Source: Pseudarthrobacter sp. PS3-L1 (lineage in GTDB: Bacteria > Actinomycetota > Actinomycetes > Actinomycetales > Micrococcaceae). From it: a stretch of 64,000 bases of DNA. The notes beneath the pieces are model-generated. The model saw only the letters and a program-made list of their open reading frames with translations, ran no database searches and had not been told where the DNA came from. The position numbers and the translations under genes are program-made. Location of the stretch: assembly GCF_030063285.1 (NCBI RefSeq), contig NZ_JASISU010000004.1:496001-560000 (forward strand). The letters are read 5' to 3'. Positions 11,513 through 23,193 of this stretch are shown in pieces (position 1 is the first letter of the stretch; the number at the start of each line of letters is the position of its first letter).

Positions 11513-12349
11513 GTGACCACAAGCTACGACTGCACCTCAGATGAACAGCGCGCCAAAGGACTGGAGCATGCACAACGTGCCATCAGCTCCGGCAAATGCG
11601 TGGTGTTGCCGACCGATACTGTGTACGGCATTGCGGCTGATGCCTTTTCAGCCCAGGCCGTGACGATGCTGCTCGTTTCCAAGGGACGCAGCCGGCAGAT
11701 GCCACCCCCAGTGCTAATCCCACGGCTCAATGCCTTGGATGGTCTGGCCACCGAGGTTTCTGCAGAGGCCCGCCTGTTGGCCCAGAACTTCTGGCCAGGC
11801 GGGCTGACCCTGATTTTTCATGCGCAGCCGTCCCTGGACTGGGACTTGGGTGAGACCAAGGGAACTGTTGCGCTACGCATGCCTGCTGATGACACCGCCA
11901 TGGATCTCCTGACCTTGACAGGCCCCCTTGCCGTGTCCTCGGCAAACCGAACCGGCCACCCTGCGGCAACCACTGCGGCAGGTGCATTCGAGCAGCTGGC
12001 CGAGTCTGTAGAGGTCTATCTTGAGGGCGGCGAACGCCCGGCGGCGGGGGCGGAGCCGCTTCCCTCGACAATTGTTGACGCAACGTCGGTCCCCTTGCGG
12101 GTGGTGCGGGCCGGCGCAGTGTCGCTTGAACGCCTCCGAGAGGTTGTGCCCGGTATTCTCGACGTCAATGGAGACGCAGCGCGGGACCAGGGAGATGCTG
12201 GCGTGGGTGCCGATTCGGAGACAGTCCCTTCCGTGCCGGAGATGAACAGCGAAACCCCTGGCGCTGTAGCGCCCGAAAGCCGTGCTGCTGAAGAACAAGG
12301 AGACCTGTCGGTGGAGCCTTCCCCCCGGTCATCGGGTCCAGTGGCGTGA
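11513..12349 (+). CDS. L-threonylcarbamoyladenylate synthase (Sua5/YrdC/YwlC)
   Basis: Makes threonylcarbamoyl-AMP from threonine, bicarbonate and ATP for the t6A modification of ANN-decoding tRNAs. YrdC-domain motifs are clear: VVLPTDTVYGIAADAFS, KGRSRQMPPPVLI, FWPGGLTLIF, VALRMPAD and VSSANRTGHPAATTA. The domain ends near residue 205 with STIVDATSVPLRVVRAGAV. About 70 Ala/Glu/Pro/Ser-rich residues follow that resemble neither YrdC nor the Sua5 C-terminal domain and are probably disordered. The stop overlaps the next start (GTGA). Confidence 0.92.
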   Translation: MTTSYDCTSDEQRAKGLEHAQRAISSGKCVVLPTDTVYGIAADAFSAQAVTMLLVSKGRSRQMPPPVLIPRLNALDGLATEVSAEARLLAQNFWPGGLTLIFHAQPSLDWDLGETKGTVALRMPADDTAMDLLTLTGPLAVSSANRTGHPAATTAAGAFEQLAESVEVYLEGGERPAAGAEPLPSTIVDATSVPLRVVRAGAVSLERLREVVPGILDVNGDAARDQGDAGVGADSETVPSVPEMNSETPGAVAPESRAAEEQGDLSVEPSPRSSGPVA

Positions 12350-13104
12350 CACTGCACCGCGACGCGGTCCCAGTCCTGGACGTTGATGCCACACCACTCA
12401 CGGTTGACGGGCTGGTGTCCACCCTGCAGGGATTCATTGACGGCCGTTCACTGCATATGGTCGCTGGGCACAACCTGCACAGCGTGACACTTTGCCATCG
12501 TGACCGGAGCTTCCGCGAGTTCTACGACCAGTGCGACGTGGTCCTCCTTGATGGTGCGCCAGTGGTGTGGCTGTGGAACAGGACGGCCCAGGTTGAGGGT
12601 TCACCCATGAACTACCGGCTCGGTTCAACCGACTGGATCCCGGCGCTGGGCAGGCTGAGCGAACTGCACCGGGTGGCGGTCCTGGGCGCAGGCCAGGAAG
12701 CCAACGACGGCGCCGTTGCGAAGCTCGCAGGGTTCCTTCCTGATGCTGAAGTCAAGGGGATGCCTGGCCAGGGGTGGAACGCCAGCACCGAAGAAGCCGC
12801 ACTTGTTTGGCTGAACGATTTCAAACCTCAGCTGGTCCTCATTGGGCTCGGAATGCCACTCCAGGAGCAGGTGCTGCAGCGTCGTCGTTCCCAGCTGCCA
12901 GCTGCCATCTATTGTTCCGTGGGCGGGGCAATCGAGCAGGTAGCGGGCGTACAGCGACTTGCGCCGCGGTGGTTGGGACGGCTGGGACTCGAATGGGCCT
13001 GGCGGCTGCTTCTGCACCCGACTCGCGTGGCGTATCGAGTCTTTATTGAACCGTGGCAACTTGTTGGGCTACTGATCCGCCGCAGGATCGGCTTCCGGGC
13101 CTGA
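12346..13104 (+). CDS. WecG/TagA/CpsF family glycosyltransferase
   Basis: Family GT26 enzyme; members transfer N-acetylmannosamine or its uronic acid to an undecaprenyl-diphosphate-GlcNAc lipid in wall polymer synthesis. Visible signatures: GHNLHSVTLCHRD, the DVVLLDGAPVVWL segment, LGAGQEAND, GWN, LVLIGLGMPLQEQV and YCSVGGAIEQVAG. Length 252. GTG start coupled to the preceding gene. A WecA-type enzyme that could supply the lipid acceptor lies 1.2 kb downstream. The sugar transferred cannot be read from sequence. Confidence 0.85.
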   Translation: MTLHRDAVPVLDVDATPLTVDGLVSTLQGFIDGRSLHMVAGHNLHSVTLCHRDRSFREFYDQCDVVLLDGAPVVWLWNRTAQVEGSPMNYRLGSTDWIPALGRLSELHRVAVLGAGQEANDGAVAKLAGFLPDAEVKGMPGQGWNASTEEAALVWLNDFKPQLVLIGLGMPLQEQVLQRRRSQLPAAIYCSVGGAIEQVAGVQRLAPRWLGRLGLEWAWRLLLHPTRVAYRVFIEPWQLVGLLIRRRIGFRA

Positions 13105-13135
13105 GGGAAGACAGGGCTGGAAGCCGCCCAGGTCG

Positions 13136-14032
13136 CTAGAACGTTTGGTCTTCGAGGGGTCCAAAACCCTTACCGCGCAGGCCCTGGGAAAAGGCGCTGA
13201 ACCAGCTGGCGAGTCCGCGGAGGTCGCCACGTCGCAGGAAGTACCCCAGATAGCCGCCAACATCGGCAACAAGCGACTTCACGCGGAAATAGCGCCTGAT
13301 CATATAGCCGCGGTTGCGGTAGTAGTAGTAGCGCTTGAAGGCTGAACCCGGAACAATCACGTGCCAGCGGGCACCAAACACGTGCTGGGTTTCGTCAAGT
13401 GCCGCAGGGTGCGTGACAGCGGCTGTTGTCACGGTACCGAAACGGATTCCGGCCCTGCGAAGCCTGAGGGTGAAATCGACCTCGTCGCCGCGGATGAAAA
13501 GCCGCATATCCGGCATTCCCACCTTGAAGAAAACATCCGAGCGAATCAGGGCTCCGTTGAAGAAATGCCCGTCGCCAGCCAAAAAACCCAGGCGTTCGAC
13601 GGCGGCCCTGCTGTGGGTAACCTTCCCGTCGATGCGAAAGAAGAAGGAGAGTTTTTCTGGATCCCCGGGGGAGACCACCAGGGGGAGGACCGCTTCCAGA
13701 TCACGTTCCTCCGCTTCGCGCAGCAGCGTTTCGAGGCAGTCGGCGTCGGCGGGTTCGGCGTCGTCGTCCATCAACCATACCCAGCGGGCGCCGCTGGCCA
13801 CGGCCTTAAGTGCCGCGAGGGAAAACCCTCCGGCGCCACCAAGGTTCGCCTCGGAGCGAATGTAATCAACGTTTGAGAAACCATCGGCAACGTCCTTGGC
13901 CGGGGTGTTCCCGCTATCCACCAGGCAAATGCTCTTGATCTCGGCCGTCTGCGCCGAAAGGGCGTTCAGGAGTGTGCCGAGATCGTGGGGTCGGTCGAAG
14001 GTGACAGCTGCAACGGCAACCGAGTTCGGCAT
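13136..14032 (-). CDS. GT2 family glycosyltransferase (galactofuranosyl/rhamnosyl type)
   Basis: GT-A fold transferase: N-terminal VAVAAVTFDRPHDLGTLLNAL, nucleotide-binding NLGGAGGF, metal-binding acidic triad D89-D91 in WVWLMDDDAEP, and a likely catalytic RGDEVDF. The KRYYYYRNRGYMIRRY stretch near residue 245 resembles GlfT1-like and rhamnosyl GT2 enzymes of actinobacterial cell-wall synthesis. I take ATG 14032 as start (298 residues), with GAAGGGAAT before it, because upstream in-frame codons do not resemble a protein start. It converges on the TagA-like gene and diverges from the WecA-type gene; a shared role in a wall glycan is inference. Confidence 0.85.
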   Translation of the reverse strand: MPNSVAVAAVTFDRPHDLGTLLNALSAQTAEIKSICLVDSGNTPAKDVADGFSNVDYIRSEANLGGAGGFSLAALKAVASGARWVWLMDDDAEPADADCLETLLREAEERDLEAVLPLVVSPGDPEKLSFFFRIDGKVTHSRAAVERLGFLAGDGHFFNGALIRSDVFFKVGMPDMRLFIRGDEVDFTLRLRRAGIRFGTVTTAAVTHPAALDETQHVFGARWHVIVPGSAFKRYYYYRNRGYMIRRYFRVKSLVADVGGYLGYFLRRGDLRGLASWFSAFSQGLRGKGFGPLEDQTF

Positions 14033-14313
14033 AGGATTCCCTTCGAAGAGGCCGGAGGCGAATGAACGTCCGGCCGTGTGGCGCAGGGCATAAGAGCCGA
14101 TCACGCTAGTATCTTGACTAGAGTCCACTGTAATACAGCCCTGTTTGGCACCTCGCACTGCCTGCTACGCGCCCGGCGACGGAGAAGTTTCATTCTTTTA
14201 TCCACACCTGTTCCGGAGTTCACCCCGGTTTCCCTGTTCCTGCAGCCCCTGGCGGTCAGGCAAGGGAAGCCTCCCGTGGCGACCGGTGACAGGACTCGGA
14301 TGAGGACCTACCC
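14033..14313. other. Divergent intergenic region (GT2 gene / wecA-like gene)
   Basis: 281 bases with no coding signal. It must hold promoters for both sides. A small inverted repeat CTAGT-N6-ACTAG lies at 14106-14121. GAGGA at 14302-14306 is the ribosome-binding site of the gene at 14314. Confidence 0.4.
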
Positions 14314-15429
14314 ATGATCATGTACCTGCTGATGGGGCTGTGCGCCGCCGTCGTGTCCTACGCCGCAACATGGGGTGCGCGCTTTGTCGGAAACCGGCTG
14401 AACCTCTTTATGCCGATCCGGACCCGGGACATGCACTCCGTGCCAATGTCCAGGCTAGGGGGAGTTGGAATCTTCCTGGGTGTCGCGGTGGGGCTGGTAG
14501 TAGCAAGCCAATCGTTTTTTGTGATGGACATCTTCCGCAACAACGGAGCCCCGTGGGGGGTCCTGGCTGGCGCTGCCGTCATTGTGCTCGTGGGTGCGCT
14601 GGATGACATCGTGGATCTGCGGTGGTGGATCAAGCTCATTGGCCAGATGATTGCTGCCCTGGTGGTGGCGATCTGGGGAGTGCAGATGACCATCATCCCG
14701 TTCATTCCCGAGCCGATAGTCCTTGAAAGTGAACTCCTTCGGATTGTGCTCACCGCCGGCCTCATAGTGACAACCATGAACGCCTTCAATTTTATTGACG
14801 GGCTTGATGGCCTTGCAGCAGGTGTTGCAATAATTGGTGGAACGGCGTTCTTCTTCACTGCGTACTGGGTCCACAGGAATTCAGATGTCCTAGACAAATC
14901 GGATCTTGCCACCCTACTCACTGCGGTTCTTGTGGGAAGCTGCATCGGTTTCCTGCCGCACAACTGGTTCCCTTCGAAAATCTTCATGGGCGATGCCGGT
15001 GCCATGCTGTTGGGGTTGCTCATGGCATCTGCCGGTGTGGTGTCTACGGGTCAGATCACCAGCGGGCTTTATGACCGGGCCAACGGTATCTCGACTGTCA
15101 TTCCGATCATCCTGCCGTTCGCCATCCTTTTTGTTCCGCTCCTGGACCTTGGCCTTGCTGTCCTCCGACGCACCGCCAAGGGCCGCTCACCCTGGTCTGC
15201 GGACCAGGGACACCTGCACCACAAACTTTTGGACATCGGCTACACGCACCGCGGAGCGGTCATCCTGATCTATCTCTGGACCTGCGTTCTAGCATTTGGC
15301 GGATTGGCTTTTGCTATCTTCCCGTGGCAGATCGTTATGGCAGTGGATGCGGCAGCTGTGCTGATCATGGTGGTCGTCTCCGCATGGCCCTACGTCCTCA
15401 AGCGCCGCACGGATTTTCGCAGGACCTGA
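14314..15429 (+). CDS. Undecaprenyl-phosphate GlcNAc-1-phosphate transferase (WecA/TagO/MraY family)
   Basis: Polytopic membrane enzyme moving a HexNAc-1-phosphate from UDP-sugar to undecaprenyl phosphate, the first membrane step of wall polysaccharide synthesis. Family motifs: GALDDIVDLRWW (Mg-binding Asp pair), NAFNFIDGLDGLAAG, PSKIFMGDAGAMLLG and the C-terminal HLHHKLLDIGYTHRGAV, whose His-rich loop is typical of WecA/Rfe. About eleven membrane segments in 371 residues. GAGGA lies seven bases before the ATG. It could initiate the glycan completed by the neighbouring TagA-like and GT2 enzymes. Confidence 0.92.
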   Translation: MIMYLLMGLCAAVVSYAATWGARFVGNRLNLFMPIRTRDMHSVPMSRLGGVGIFLGVAVGLVVASQSFFVMDIFRNNGAPWGVLAGAAVIVLVGALDDIVDLRWWIKLIGQMIAALVVAIWGVQMTIIPFIPEPIVLESELLRIVLTAGLIVTTMNAFNFIDGLDGLAAGVAIIGGTAFFFTAYWVHRNSDVLDKSDLATLLTAVLVGSCIGFLPHNWFPSKIFMGDAGAMLLGLLMASAGVVSTGQITSGLYDRANGISTVIPIILPFAILFVPLLDLGLAVLRRTAKGRSPWSADQGHLHHKLLDIGYTHRGAVILIYLWTCVLAFGGLAFAIFPWQIVMAVDAAAVLIMVVVSAWPYVLKRRTDFRRT

Positions 15430-15554
15430 TACCAGGGCCTTGCTAGCTGGCAGGGGATACCGAGTGCGTGCCGTTCTATGTCATGTAGAATCCTAGGGTG
15501 GCTCCAAGCCACTCCTCCAGAAATAGACGTTTTTAACCCGACGATTGGGATCTT
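15430..15554 (+). promoter_or_regulatory. Promoter/leader region of the atp operon
   Basis: A -10-like TAGAAT at 15486-15491 is followed by a short perfect hairpin (GTGGCT-CCA-AGCCAC, 15498-15512) and a T5 run near 15531. GGGA precedes the first ATG at 15555. This is the only obvious entry point for transcription of the operon. Confidence 0.45.
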
Positions 15555-16037
15555 ATGACCTCCAACGCCGATTCCCGCCGCAAGGCTGGCAACGGACCCG
15601 TTGGCGTCTCCGGACCCACGCCCTCGCTGTGGCTCCATCTCCTCCGAATCAGTTCCCTCGGATCCGGTGCCGGGTTGATCCTATGCTGCCTGCTCGCATG
15701 GATCTTCGACGGGGGAGCCGGAGCCCTCTCTGCCGCTTTTGCCGGGCTTATCGTGATGGTCTTTTTTGGCATCAGCCTGTTGGTAGGCCACTACGTGGGG
15801 CGCAACAATCCCTCCGGCGCAGTGGGTGCATTTGTGGGCACCTACTTTATTAAGGTTGTGGGGTTCGGCGCAGTGCTTTTCTTCGTCGGAGCCCCGGAAT
15901 GGCTGAATGACCAGTGGTTCCTGGTTGGAGCAGTAACTGCAGTTGTTTTGTGGCAAGCCGCGGAACTCTTCGGGTTCTCCAAGGCTCGCCTTCAGCTGTA
16001 CAACGATCCTGACAAGGACGGTCGCACGCATGCGTGA
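15555..16037 (+). CDS. Small membrane protein of the atp operon (AtpI-like)
   Basis: 160 residues with four predicted membrane segments (about 30-52, 56-78, 90-112 and 120-142). The position, directly upstream of the ATP synthase genes, and the topology match ATP synthase protein I-type genes, thought to help assemble the c-ring in other bacteria. Sequence similarity to AtpI is not obvious by eye, so the name rests on context. The last codons overlap the next start. Confidence 0.65.
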   Translation: MTSNADSRRKAGNGPVGVSGPTPSLWLHLLRISSLGSGAGLILCCLLAWIFDGGAGALSAAFAGLIVMVFFGISLLVGHYVGRNNPSGAVGAFVGTYFIKVVGFGAVLFFVGAPEWLNDQWFLVGAVTAVVLWQAAELFGFSKARLQLYNDPDKDGRTHA

Positions 16038-16365
16038 ATCAAAAAAGTCCAGCTCAAGGAGAAGCTCCGCAGCTCCTGCCAGGCGCTCGGCGCCGGGTGT
16101 TTCCAAAGACGACAGCAACGGCGGATATAACGCTGGAATTGCTGTATTCAGTTACATCGTTGGCGGAATCATTGTCTGGAGTTTGATAGGCTGGGGCCTG
16201 GATAATCTGTGGGGAACCCGCTGGATTGTGCTTGCAGGTGCGCTCCTCGGGGCAACCGGGGGTTTTTATCTTTCCCACATGCATGGCCTCACCAGCCAAG
16301 ACACATCGGCGGGTGGAGACGCTGCCAGCGGATCGTCCCAGTACGGACGTACACATGACAAATAA
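16030..16365 (+). CDS. AtpZ/AtpI-like F0F1 ATPase accessory protein
   Basis: 111 residues: a basic Ser/Arg-rich N-terminus, then two membrane hairpin segments (about 34-56 and 62-82) with GGIIVWSLIGWGLDNLWGTRWIVLAGALLGATGGFYL-like composition, the pattern of the AtpZ family (F0F1-ATPase subunit, putative). The ATG overlaps the end of the preceding gene by eight bases. A role in assembly or ion supply of the F0 sector is known for relatives and inferred here. Confidence 0.75.
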   Translation: MRESKKSSSRRSSAAPARRSAPGVSKDDSNGGYNAGIAVFSYIVGGIIVWSLIGWGLDNLWGTRWIVLAGALLGATGGFYLSHMHGLTSQDTSAGGDAASGSSQYGRTHDK

Positions 16366-16446
16366 TTTCATTCAGGGAACAGCAGCTACTTACTCTGCGG
16401 AACCCTTTCCAACGCCCAATGACGGACACTGCAGAGAGGAAACGCG

Positions 16447-17247
16447 TTGATCGCGCTTGCGCTCCCGGCCCAAAATTCAGGAGATTTCACTCCTCCTGGT
16501 ATCAATGAAATGCATTTGCCGGCAATTTTGCCGTGGGGTGCTGAGTACGGATTCTCCAAGCAGATGCTGCTTGTCCTGCTCTCTGTCGTTATTATTTCCG
16601 CTTTTTTCATGCTTGCTGCACGGAAGCGCCAGCTGGTTCCCGGAAAACTGCAGTTTGCTGGCGAGGCAGCCTACGGATTCGTCCGCAATGGCATTGCCAA
16701 GGACATCATTGGCGGCAAGGACTTCATCAAGTATGTTCCGCTGCTGTTCAGCCTGTTCTTCTTTATCCTGGTCAACAACATTTACGGCGCCATCCCGCTG
16801 TTCCAGTTGCCCACGTTCTCCCATGTTGGTGGCGCATACGTTCTTGCGGGAATCGTCTACTTCACATGGATTGTTATCGGCCTCAAGAAGAACGGCATCC
16901 GCTACCTGAAGCTGGCCACGGTTCCCTCCGGCGTGCCGCTCTACATCCTGCCAATCGTTGTACCGATTGAGATCATCTCCAACTTTGTTGTCCGCCCGGT
17001 GACGCACAGTCTCCGTCTGTTTGCCACCATGCTGGCCGGACACTTGATCGTGATGATTGCTGGATACGGCATTGAGTTCCTCATCTCGCAGGAGAACATC
17101 TTCCTGCAGGGAACTTCCATCCTGGTTCTGGCCGGCGCTATTGCAATGTACATGCTTGAAGCTTTGATCATGGTGCTGCAGGCGTATGTCTTTACGCTGC
17201 TGACTGCGATCTATATTGAAGGCGCCCTGAACGCCGACAGCCACTAG
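16447..17247 (+). CDS. atpB: ATP synthase F0 subunit a
   Basis: Membrane stator subunit forming the proton half-channels against the c-ring. 266 residues with five or six membrane helices. The essential arginine lies in [13 protein letters not shown]; the [12 protein letters not shown] and [20 protein letters not shown] segments are characteristic. The start is TTG at 16447, supported by GAGAGGA six bases upstream and the lack of another suitable start. Confidence 0.95.
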   Translation: MIALALPAQNSGDFTPPGINEMHLPAILPWGAEYGFSKQMLLVLLSVVIISAFFMLAARKRQLVPGKLQFAGEAAYGFVRNGIAKDIIGGKDFIKYVPLLFSLFFFILVNNIYGAIPLFQLPTFSHVGGAYVLAGIVYFTWIVIGLKKNGIRYLKLATVPSGVPLYILPIVVPIEIISNFVVRPVTHSLRLFATMLAGHLIVMIAGYGIEFLISQENIFLQGTSILVLAGAIAMYMLEALIMVLQAYVFTLLTAIYIEGALNADSH

Positions 17248-17294
17248 GCTCCCTCACACTTCCCCATTGCGGGGATGCAGCAACCCAAACAACC

Positions 17295-17310
17295 TGCCAC
17301 ACGGGTGGCA
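17295..17310 (+). promoter_or_regulatory. Hairpin just upstream of the atpE ribosome-binding site
   Basis: TGCCAC pairs with GTGGCA across a 4-base loop, ending a few bases before GAAAGGAAG. Such elements may shield or expose the site and help the c subunit, needed in about ten copies, to be made in excess. Confidence 0.4.
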
Positions 17311-17327
17311 TCTTGAAAGGAAGAAAA

Positions 17328-17546
17328 ATGGACGGCACCATTAACGGCTCAATCAACCTCGTAGGTTACGGACTCTCCGCAATCGGCGGCGGTATCGGTG
17401 TTGGACTCGTGTTCGCGGCCTACATCAACGGTGTGGCGCGCCAGCCGGAGGCACAGCGTGTCCTGCAGCCCATCGCATTCCTCGGCCTTGCGCTGACTGA
17501 AGCCCTCGCCATCCTCGGCCTGGTCTTCGCCTTCGTTCTCTCCTGA
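17328..17546 (+). CDS. atpE: ATP synthase F0 subunit c
   Basis: 72-residue hairpin of two membrane helices that forms the rotor ring. Helix 1 carries the glycine-rich [17 protein letters not shown]; the polar loop is RQPEAQR; helix 2 carries the proton-binding Glu in [17 protein letters not shown] choose ATG 17328, preceded by GAAAGGAAG, over an in-frame ATG five codons earlier. This is the target of diarylquinolines in mycobacteria. Confidence 0.96.
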   Translation: MDGTINGSINLVGYGLSAIGGGIGVGLVFAAYINGVARQPEAQRVLQPIAFLGLALTEALAILGLVFAFVLS

Positions 17547-17590
17547 GAAACGAAGCGAATTTTCAGAACCGAGTAGATAAGGACGGGTGA

Positions 17591-18147
<557 letters not shown>

Positions 18148-18148
<1 letters not shown>

Positions 18149-18975
18149 TGGCAGGTGTATCGAGCCAGTCGTTGACAGTAGCGATGGCGGCACTGGAGGC
18201 AAAACTTCCCGCCGCGTCGCTGCAGTTGGCCAGGGAACTCTTCGGAATCCTGCAGACTGTGGACAGTTCCGCTGGCCTTCGCCGGGCGTTGACTGACCCT
18301 TCCCGCAGCGGTATTGAAAAGTCAGCTCTGGTCAGGCAGTTGGTCGGCGGAAAAGTATCTGCTGATGCCGCCGATATCGCTGCCGAGCTGGCCGGTCTTC
18401 GCTGGGCAGCTGCGCGTGACATCGGCGATGCACTCGAGACGCTCGCTGCAACGGTTGTCATTTCCGTCGCAGAGAACAAATCGGCAGCTTCCGCTTCTGG
18501 TATCACCGGCCTGGAGGAACTGGAGAACGATCTGTTCGCCTTCAACCAGGTAGTTGCTTCCAGCCATGAAGCCCAGCGTGCACTGTCTGAACCCCAGGCG
18601 AGCGAGTCTGCCAAGACCAATCTGGCACACAGGCTTTCACCTGCGGCCAGCGATGAGGCAAAGCTCTTGATCTCACAGGCTGTTACACAGCCTCGCGGAC
18701 TGAAGCCCAGCAAGCTCGTGAACCGCTTTGCTGAACTTGCTGCCAAGCGCCAACAGCGCTGGATCGCAACTGTTTCGGTGACCCGTCCATTGACGGATCA
18801 CCAGATCAACAGGTTGCAGTCTGCTCTGGACGCTTTGTATGGACGGGAACTAAAGATCAACGTCAGCGTAGAGTCGGCTTTGATTGGTGGCATCCGTGTA
18901 CAGGTTGGCGACGAGGTGTTGGATGCCTCAGTGGTTTCCCGCCTCGGTGATCTCAACCGCCAGCTGGCTGGCTAG
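18148..18975 (+). CDS. atpH: ATP synthase F1 subunit delta
   Basis: Links the peripheral stalk to the top of F1. The C-terminal OSCP/delta signature is visible (VSVTRPLTDHQINRL, LKINVSVESALIGGIRVQVGDEVLDASV). 275 residues against about 180 in E. coli; the longer N-terminal half is usual in Actinobacteria. The ATG overlaps the atpF stop. Confidence 0.93.
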
Positions 18976-19009
18976 CCGGACAAGCACAACCCAACGAATT
19001 AAACCCCGG

Positions 19010-19028
19010 TCATCGTGAACAACGATGA
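19010..19028 (+). promoter_or_regulatory. atpH-atpA intercistronic hairpin
   Basis: TCATCGT pairs with ACGATGA across five bases, 29 bases before the atpA start. No T-run, so it is more likely an mRNA stability or processing element than a terminator. Confidence 0.35.
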
Positions 19029-19057
19029 TCACGAAAACAGGAGAGCAGGGACTGCAG

Positions 19058-20695
19058 ATGGCCGAATTGACCATCAACGCCGACGACGTCCGTAATGCGC
19101 TAAACGAGTTCGCGGCGTCCTACGAACCCGGAAACGCAGAGCGCGTAGAGGTCGGCCGCGTAACCGCCGCAAGTGACGGCATCGCCCGTGTTGAGGGCCT
19201 TCCCTCGGTCATGGCGAACGAACTGCTGCGTTTCGAGGACGGAACCCTGGGCCTCGCCCAGAACCTTGACGTCCGCGAGATCGGCGTAATCGTGCTTGGT
19301 GACTTCACCGGCATTGAAGAAGGCCAGGAAGTCCACCGCACCGGACAGGTTCTTTCTGTCCCCGTCGGTGACGCTTTCCTTGGACGCGTTGTGGACCCCT
19401 TGGGCGTCCCCATTGATGACCTGGGCGAGATCAAGGCCGAGACCACCCGTGCGCTGGAGCTCCAGGCTCCGGGCGTGACGCAGCGTAAGTCTGTGCACGA
19501 ACCGATGCAGACCGGGCTCAAGGCTATTGACGCCATGATCCCGATTGGCCGCGGCCAGCGTCAGCTCATCATTGGTGACCGCCAGACCGGCAAGTCCGCC
19601 ATTGCAATCGACACCATCATCAACCAGAAGGCCAACTGGGCTTCAGGCGATGTGACCAAGCAGGTGCGCTGCATTTATGTTGCGATCGGGCAGAAGGCAT
19701 CGACCATTGCGGCCGTTCGCCAGACTCTCGAGGACAATGGCGCGCTGGAGTACACCACCATCGTGGCCTCTCCCGCATCAGACCCCGCAGGCTTCAAGTA
19801 CCTTGCTCCGTATGCTGGCTCGGCTATCGGCCAGCACTGGATGTACGGTGGCAAGCACGTCCTCATCGTGTTTGATGACCTCTCAAAGCAGGCTGAGGCA
19901 TACCGCGCTGTTTCACTGCTGCTTCGCCGTCCGCCAGGACGCGAAGCCTACCCCGGTGACGTCTTCTACTTGCACTCCCGTCTTCTGGAGCGTTGTGCCA
20001 AGCTCTCTGATGAGCTCGGTGCGGGTTCCATGACGGGCCTGCCGTTGATCGAGACCAAGGCGAACGATGTTTCTGCCTACATCCCGACAAACGTCATTTC
20101 CATCACCGATGGCCAGATCTTCCTGCAGTCGGACCTCTTCAACGCCAACCAGCGTCCAGCTGTCGACGTGGGTGTCTCTGTCTCCCGCGTGGGTGGCGCA
20201 GCCCAGGTCAAGGCCATGAAGAAGGTTTCCGGTACGTTGAAGCTGGAGCTTGCCCAGTACCGCGACATGCAGGCATTTGCCATGTTTGCCTCGGACCTGG
20301 ATGCGGCATCCCGCCAGCAGCTGACCCGTGGTGCACGCCTCATGGAACTCCTCAAGCAGGGACAATATTCACCGTTCCCCATCGAGGACCAGGTTGTCTC
20401 AATCTGGGCCGGTACAAAGGGTTACCTTGATGACGTTCCCGTGGAAGACGTGAGCCGGTTCGAGACAGAATTCCTCGAACACCTCAAGCACAAGTCGTCC
20501 ATCCTCACCACCTTGGCGCAGACCAACGTGATGGATGATGACACCGCCGCAGCCCTGAAGTCCAGCATCATCGACTTCAAGAAGGGTTTCTTCGGCGACG
20601 GCGACAGCCACCTGGTAGGAGCCGGCCACGAGGCGCATCACGCGATCTCCGAAGGCGACGTTGACCAGGAAAAGATCGTCAAGCAGAAGCGCTAG
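19058..20695 (+). CDS. atpA: ATP synthase F1 subunit alpha
   Basis: Non-catalytic nucleotide-binding subunit of F1. Walker [15 protein letters not shown] lies near residue 172; the Walker B region [20 protein letters not shown] sequence, YLHSRLLER and the arginine-finger region [11 protein letters not shown] (written [11 protein letters not shown] here) follow. 545 residues from ATG 19058, preceded by AGGAG and GCAGGG; an in-frame ATG at 19025 would add eleven residues that do not resemble the family. Confidence 0.97.
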   Translation: MAELTINADDVRNALNEFAASYEPGNAERVEVGRVTAASDGIARVEGLPSVMANELLRFEDGTLGLAQNLDVREIGVIVLGDFTGIEEGQEVHRTGQVLSVPVGDAFLGRVVDPLGVPIDDLGEIKAETTRALELQAPGVTQRKSVHEPMQTGLKAIDAMIPIGRGQRQLIIGDRQTGKSAIAIDTIINQKANWASGDVTKQVRCIYVAIGQKASTIAAVRQTLEDNGALEYTTIVASPASDPAGFKYLAPYAGSAIGQHWMYGGKHVLIVFDDLSKQAEAYRAVSLLLRRPPGREAYPGDVFYLHSRLLERCAKLSDELGAGSMTGLPLIETKANDVSAYIPTNVISITDGQIFLQSDLFNANQRPAVDVGVSVSRVGGAAQVKAMKKVSGTLKLELAQYRDMQAFAMFASDLDAASRQQLTRGARLMELLKQGQYSPFPIEDQVVSIWAGTKGYLDDVPVEDVSRFETEFLEHLKHKSSILTTLAQTNVMDDDTAAALKSSIIDFKKGFFGDGDSHLVGAGHEAHHAISEGDVDQEKIVKQKR

Positions 20696-20705
20696 TTTCG
20701 TTGAC

Positions 20706-20739
20706 GGGTCCGTGGGAGCTTTCGGGTTCCCGCGGACCC
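20706..20739 (+). promoter_or_regulatory. atpA-atpG intercistronic hairpin
   Basis: GGGTCCGTGGGA pairs with TCCCGCGGACCC (12 pairs, one T-G wobble) over a 10-base loop; a further TGAC/GTCA pairing extends the base. No U-tract follows, so read-through is expected. Confidence 0.5.
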
Positions 20740-20768
20740 TGTCACCGGGATCATAGGAAAGGATAAGT

Positions 20769-21659
20769 ATGGGAGCCCAGATTCGGGTCTACCGCCAGAA
20801 GATCAGCTCGACCACGTCGATGCGCAAGATCTTCAAGGCGATGGAACTGATCGCCACCTCGCGCATCGGCAAGGCCCGTGCACGGGTGTCAGCTTCACTG
20901 CCTTACGCGAACGCCATCACGCGCGCCGTTTCTGCTGTGGCCAGCCAGAGCGAGATCGACCACCCTTTGACCACTGAGCCCGAGCAGATCCGCCGTGCCG
21001 CAGTCCTGGTAATTACCTCGGACCGTGGCCTCGCCGGATCATACTCTGCCAGTGTGCTCAAGCAGGCGGAAGGTCTCAATGAGCTGCTCCAGGCCGAAGG
21101 CAAGGAAGTCAAGACCTACCTCGTGGGGCGGAAGGCGCAGGCCTACTACGATTTCCGCAGCCGCCAGTACGAACAGGTGTGGACCGGCGGAACAGATGCT
21201 CCGGAATTCTCCACTGCCCGTGAGATCGGCAAAGCACTGCTCGCCGAATTTGCGAAAGACTACGAAGATGGTGGCGTGGACGAAATCCATGTCGTCTACA
21301 CCCGCTTCAAGTCCATGGTGACCCAGGAGCCCACAGTCATTCGACTGCTTCCTCTTGAGGTTGTCGAGGAGCAGGCAGCAGCCGAGACTGATCTGTTGCC
21401 GCTGTATGAGTTCGAGCCGGAGACAGAGCAGGTACTTGATGCCCTGTTGCCGCGTTACATCGAGTCCAGGCTTTTCGCAGCGATGTTGCAGGCGGCAGCT
21501 TCCGAGCTTGCAGCCCGCCAGCGTGCCATGAAGTCCGCTGGGGACAATGCCACAGACCTCATCAAGAAATACACGCGTCTGCGCAACACTGCCCGCCAGG
21601 CTGAGATTACGCAGGAGCTCTCCGAGATTGTGGCGGGTGCGGACGCCCTAGCGTCCTAA
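20769..21659 (+). CDS. atpG: ATP synthase F1 subunit gamma
   Basis: Central rotor shaft, 296 residues. The N-terminal helix begins [21 protein letters not shown] with the TKAMELIA-like [26 protein letters not shown] marks the Rossmann-like middle; the C-terminal helix ends [34 protein letters not shown] precedes the ATG. Confidence 0.96.
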   Translation: MGAQIRVYRQKISSTTSMRKIFKAMELIATSRIGKARARVSASLPYANAITRAVSAVASQSEIDHPLTTEPEQIRRAAVLVITSDRGLAGSYSASVLKQAEGLNELLQAEGKEVKTYLVGRKAQAYYDFRSRQYEQVWTGGTDAPEFSTAREIGKALLAEFAKDYEDGGVDEIHVVYTRFKSMVTQEPTVIRLLPLEVVEEQAAAETDLLPLYEFEPETEQVLDALLPRYIESRLFAAMLQAAASELAARQRAMKSAGDNATDLIKKYTRLRNTARQAEITQELSEIVAGADALAS

Positions 21660-21680
21660 TCCTTTGCTTCTCGGCCGTAA

Positions 21681-23192
<1,512 letters not shown>

Positions 23193-23193
23193 T

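Noticed and set aside
16477..17244. 255-codon open frame on the minus strand inside atpB
   Set aside because: Its His/Asp/Gln-rich translation resembles no protein; atpB on the other strand has all family motifs. A high-GC shadow.
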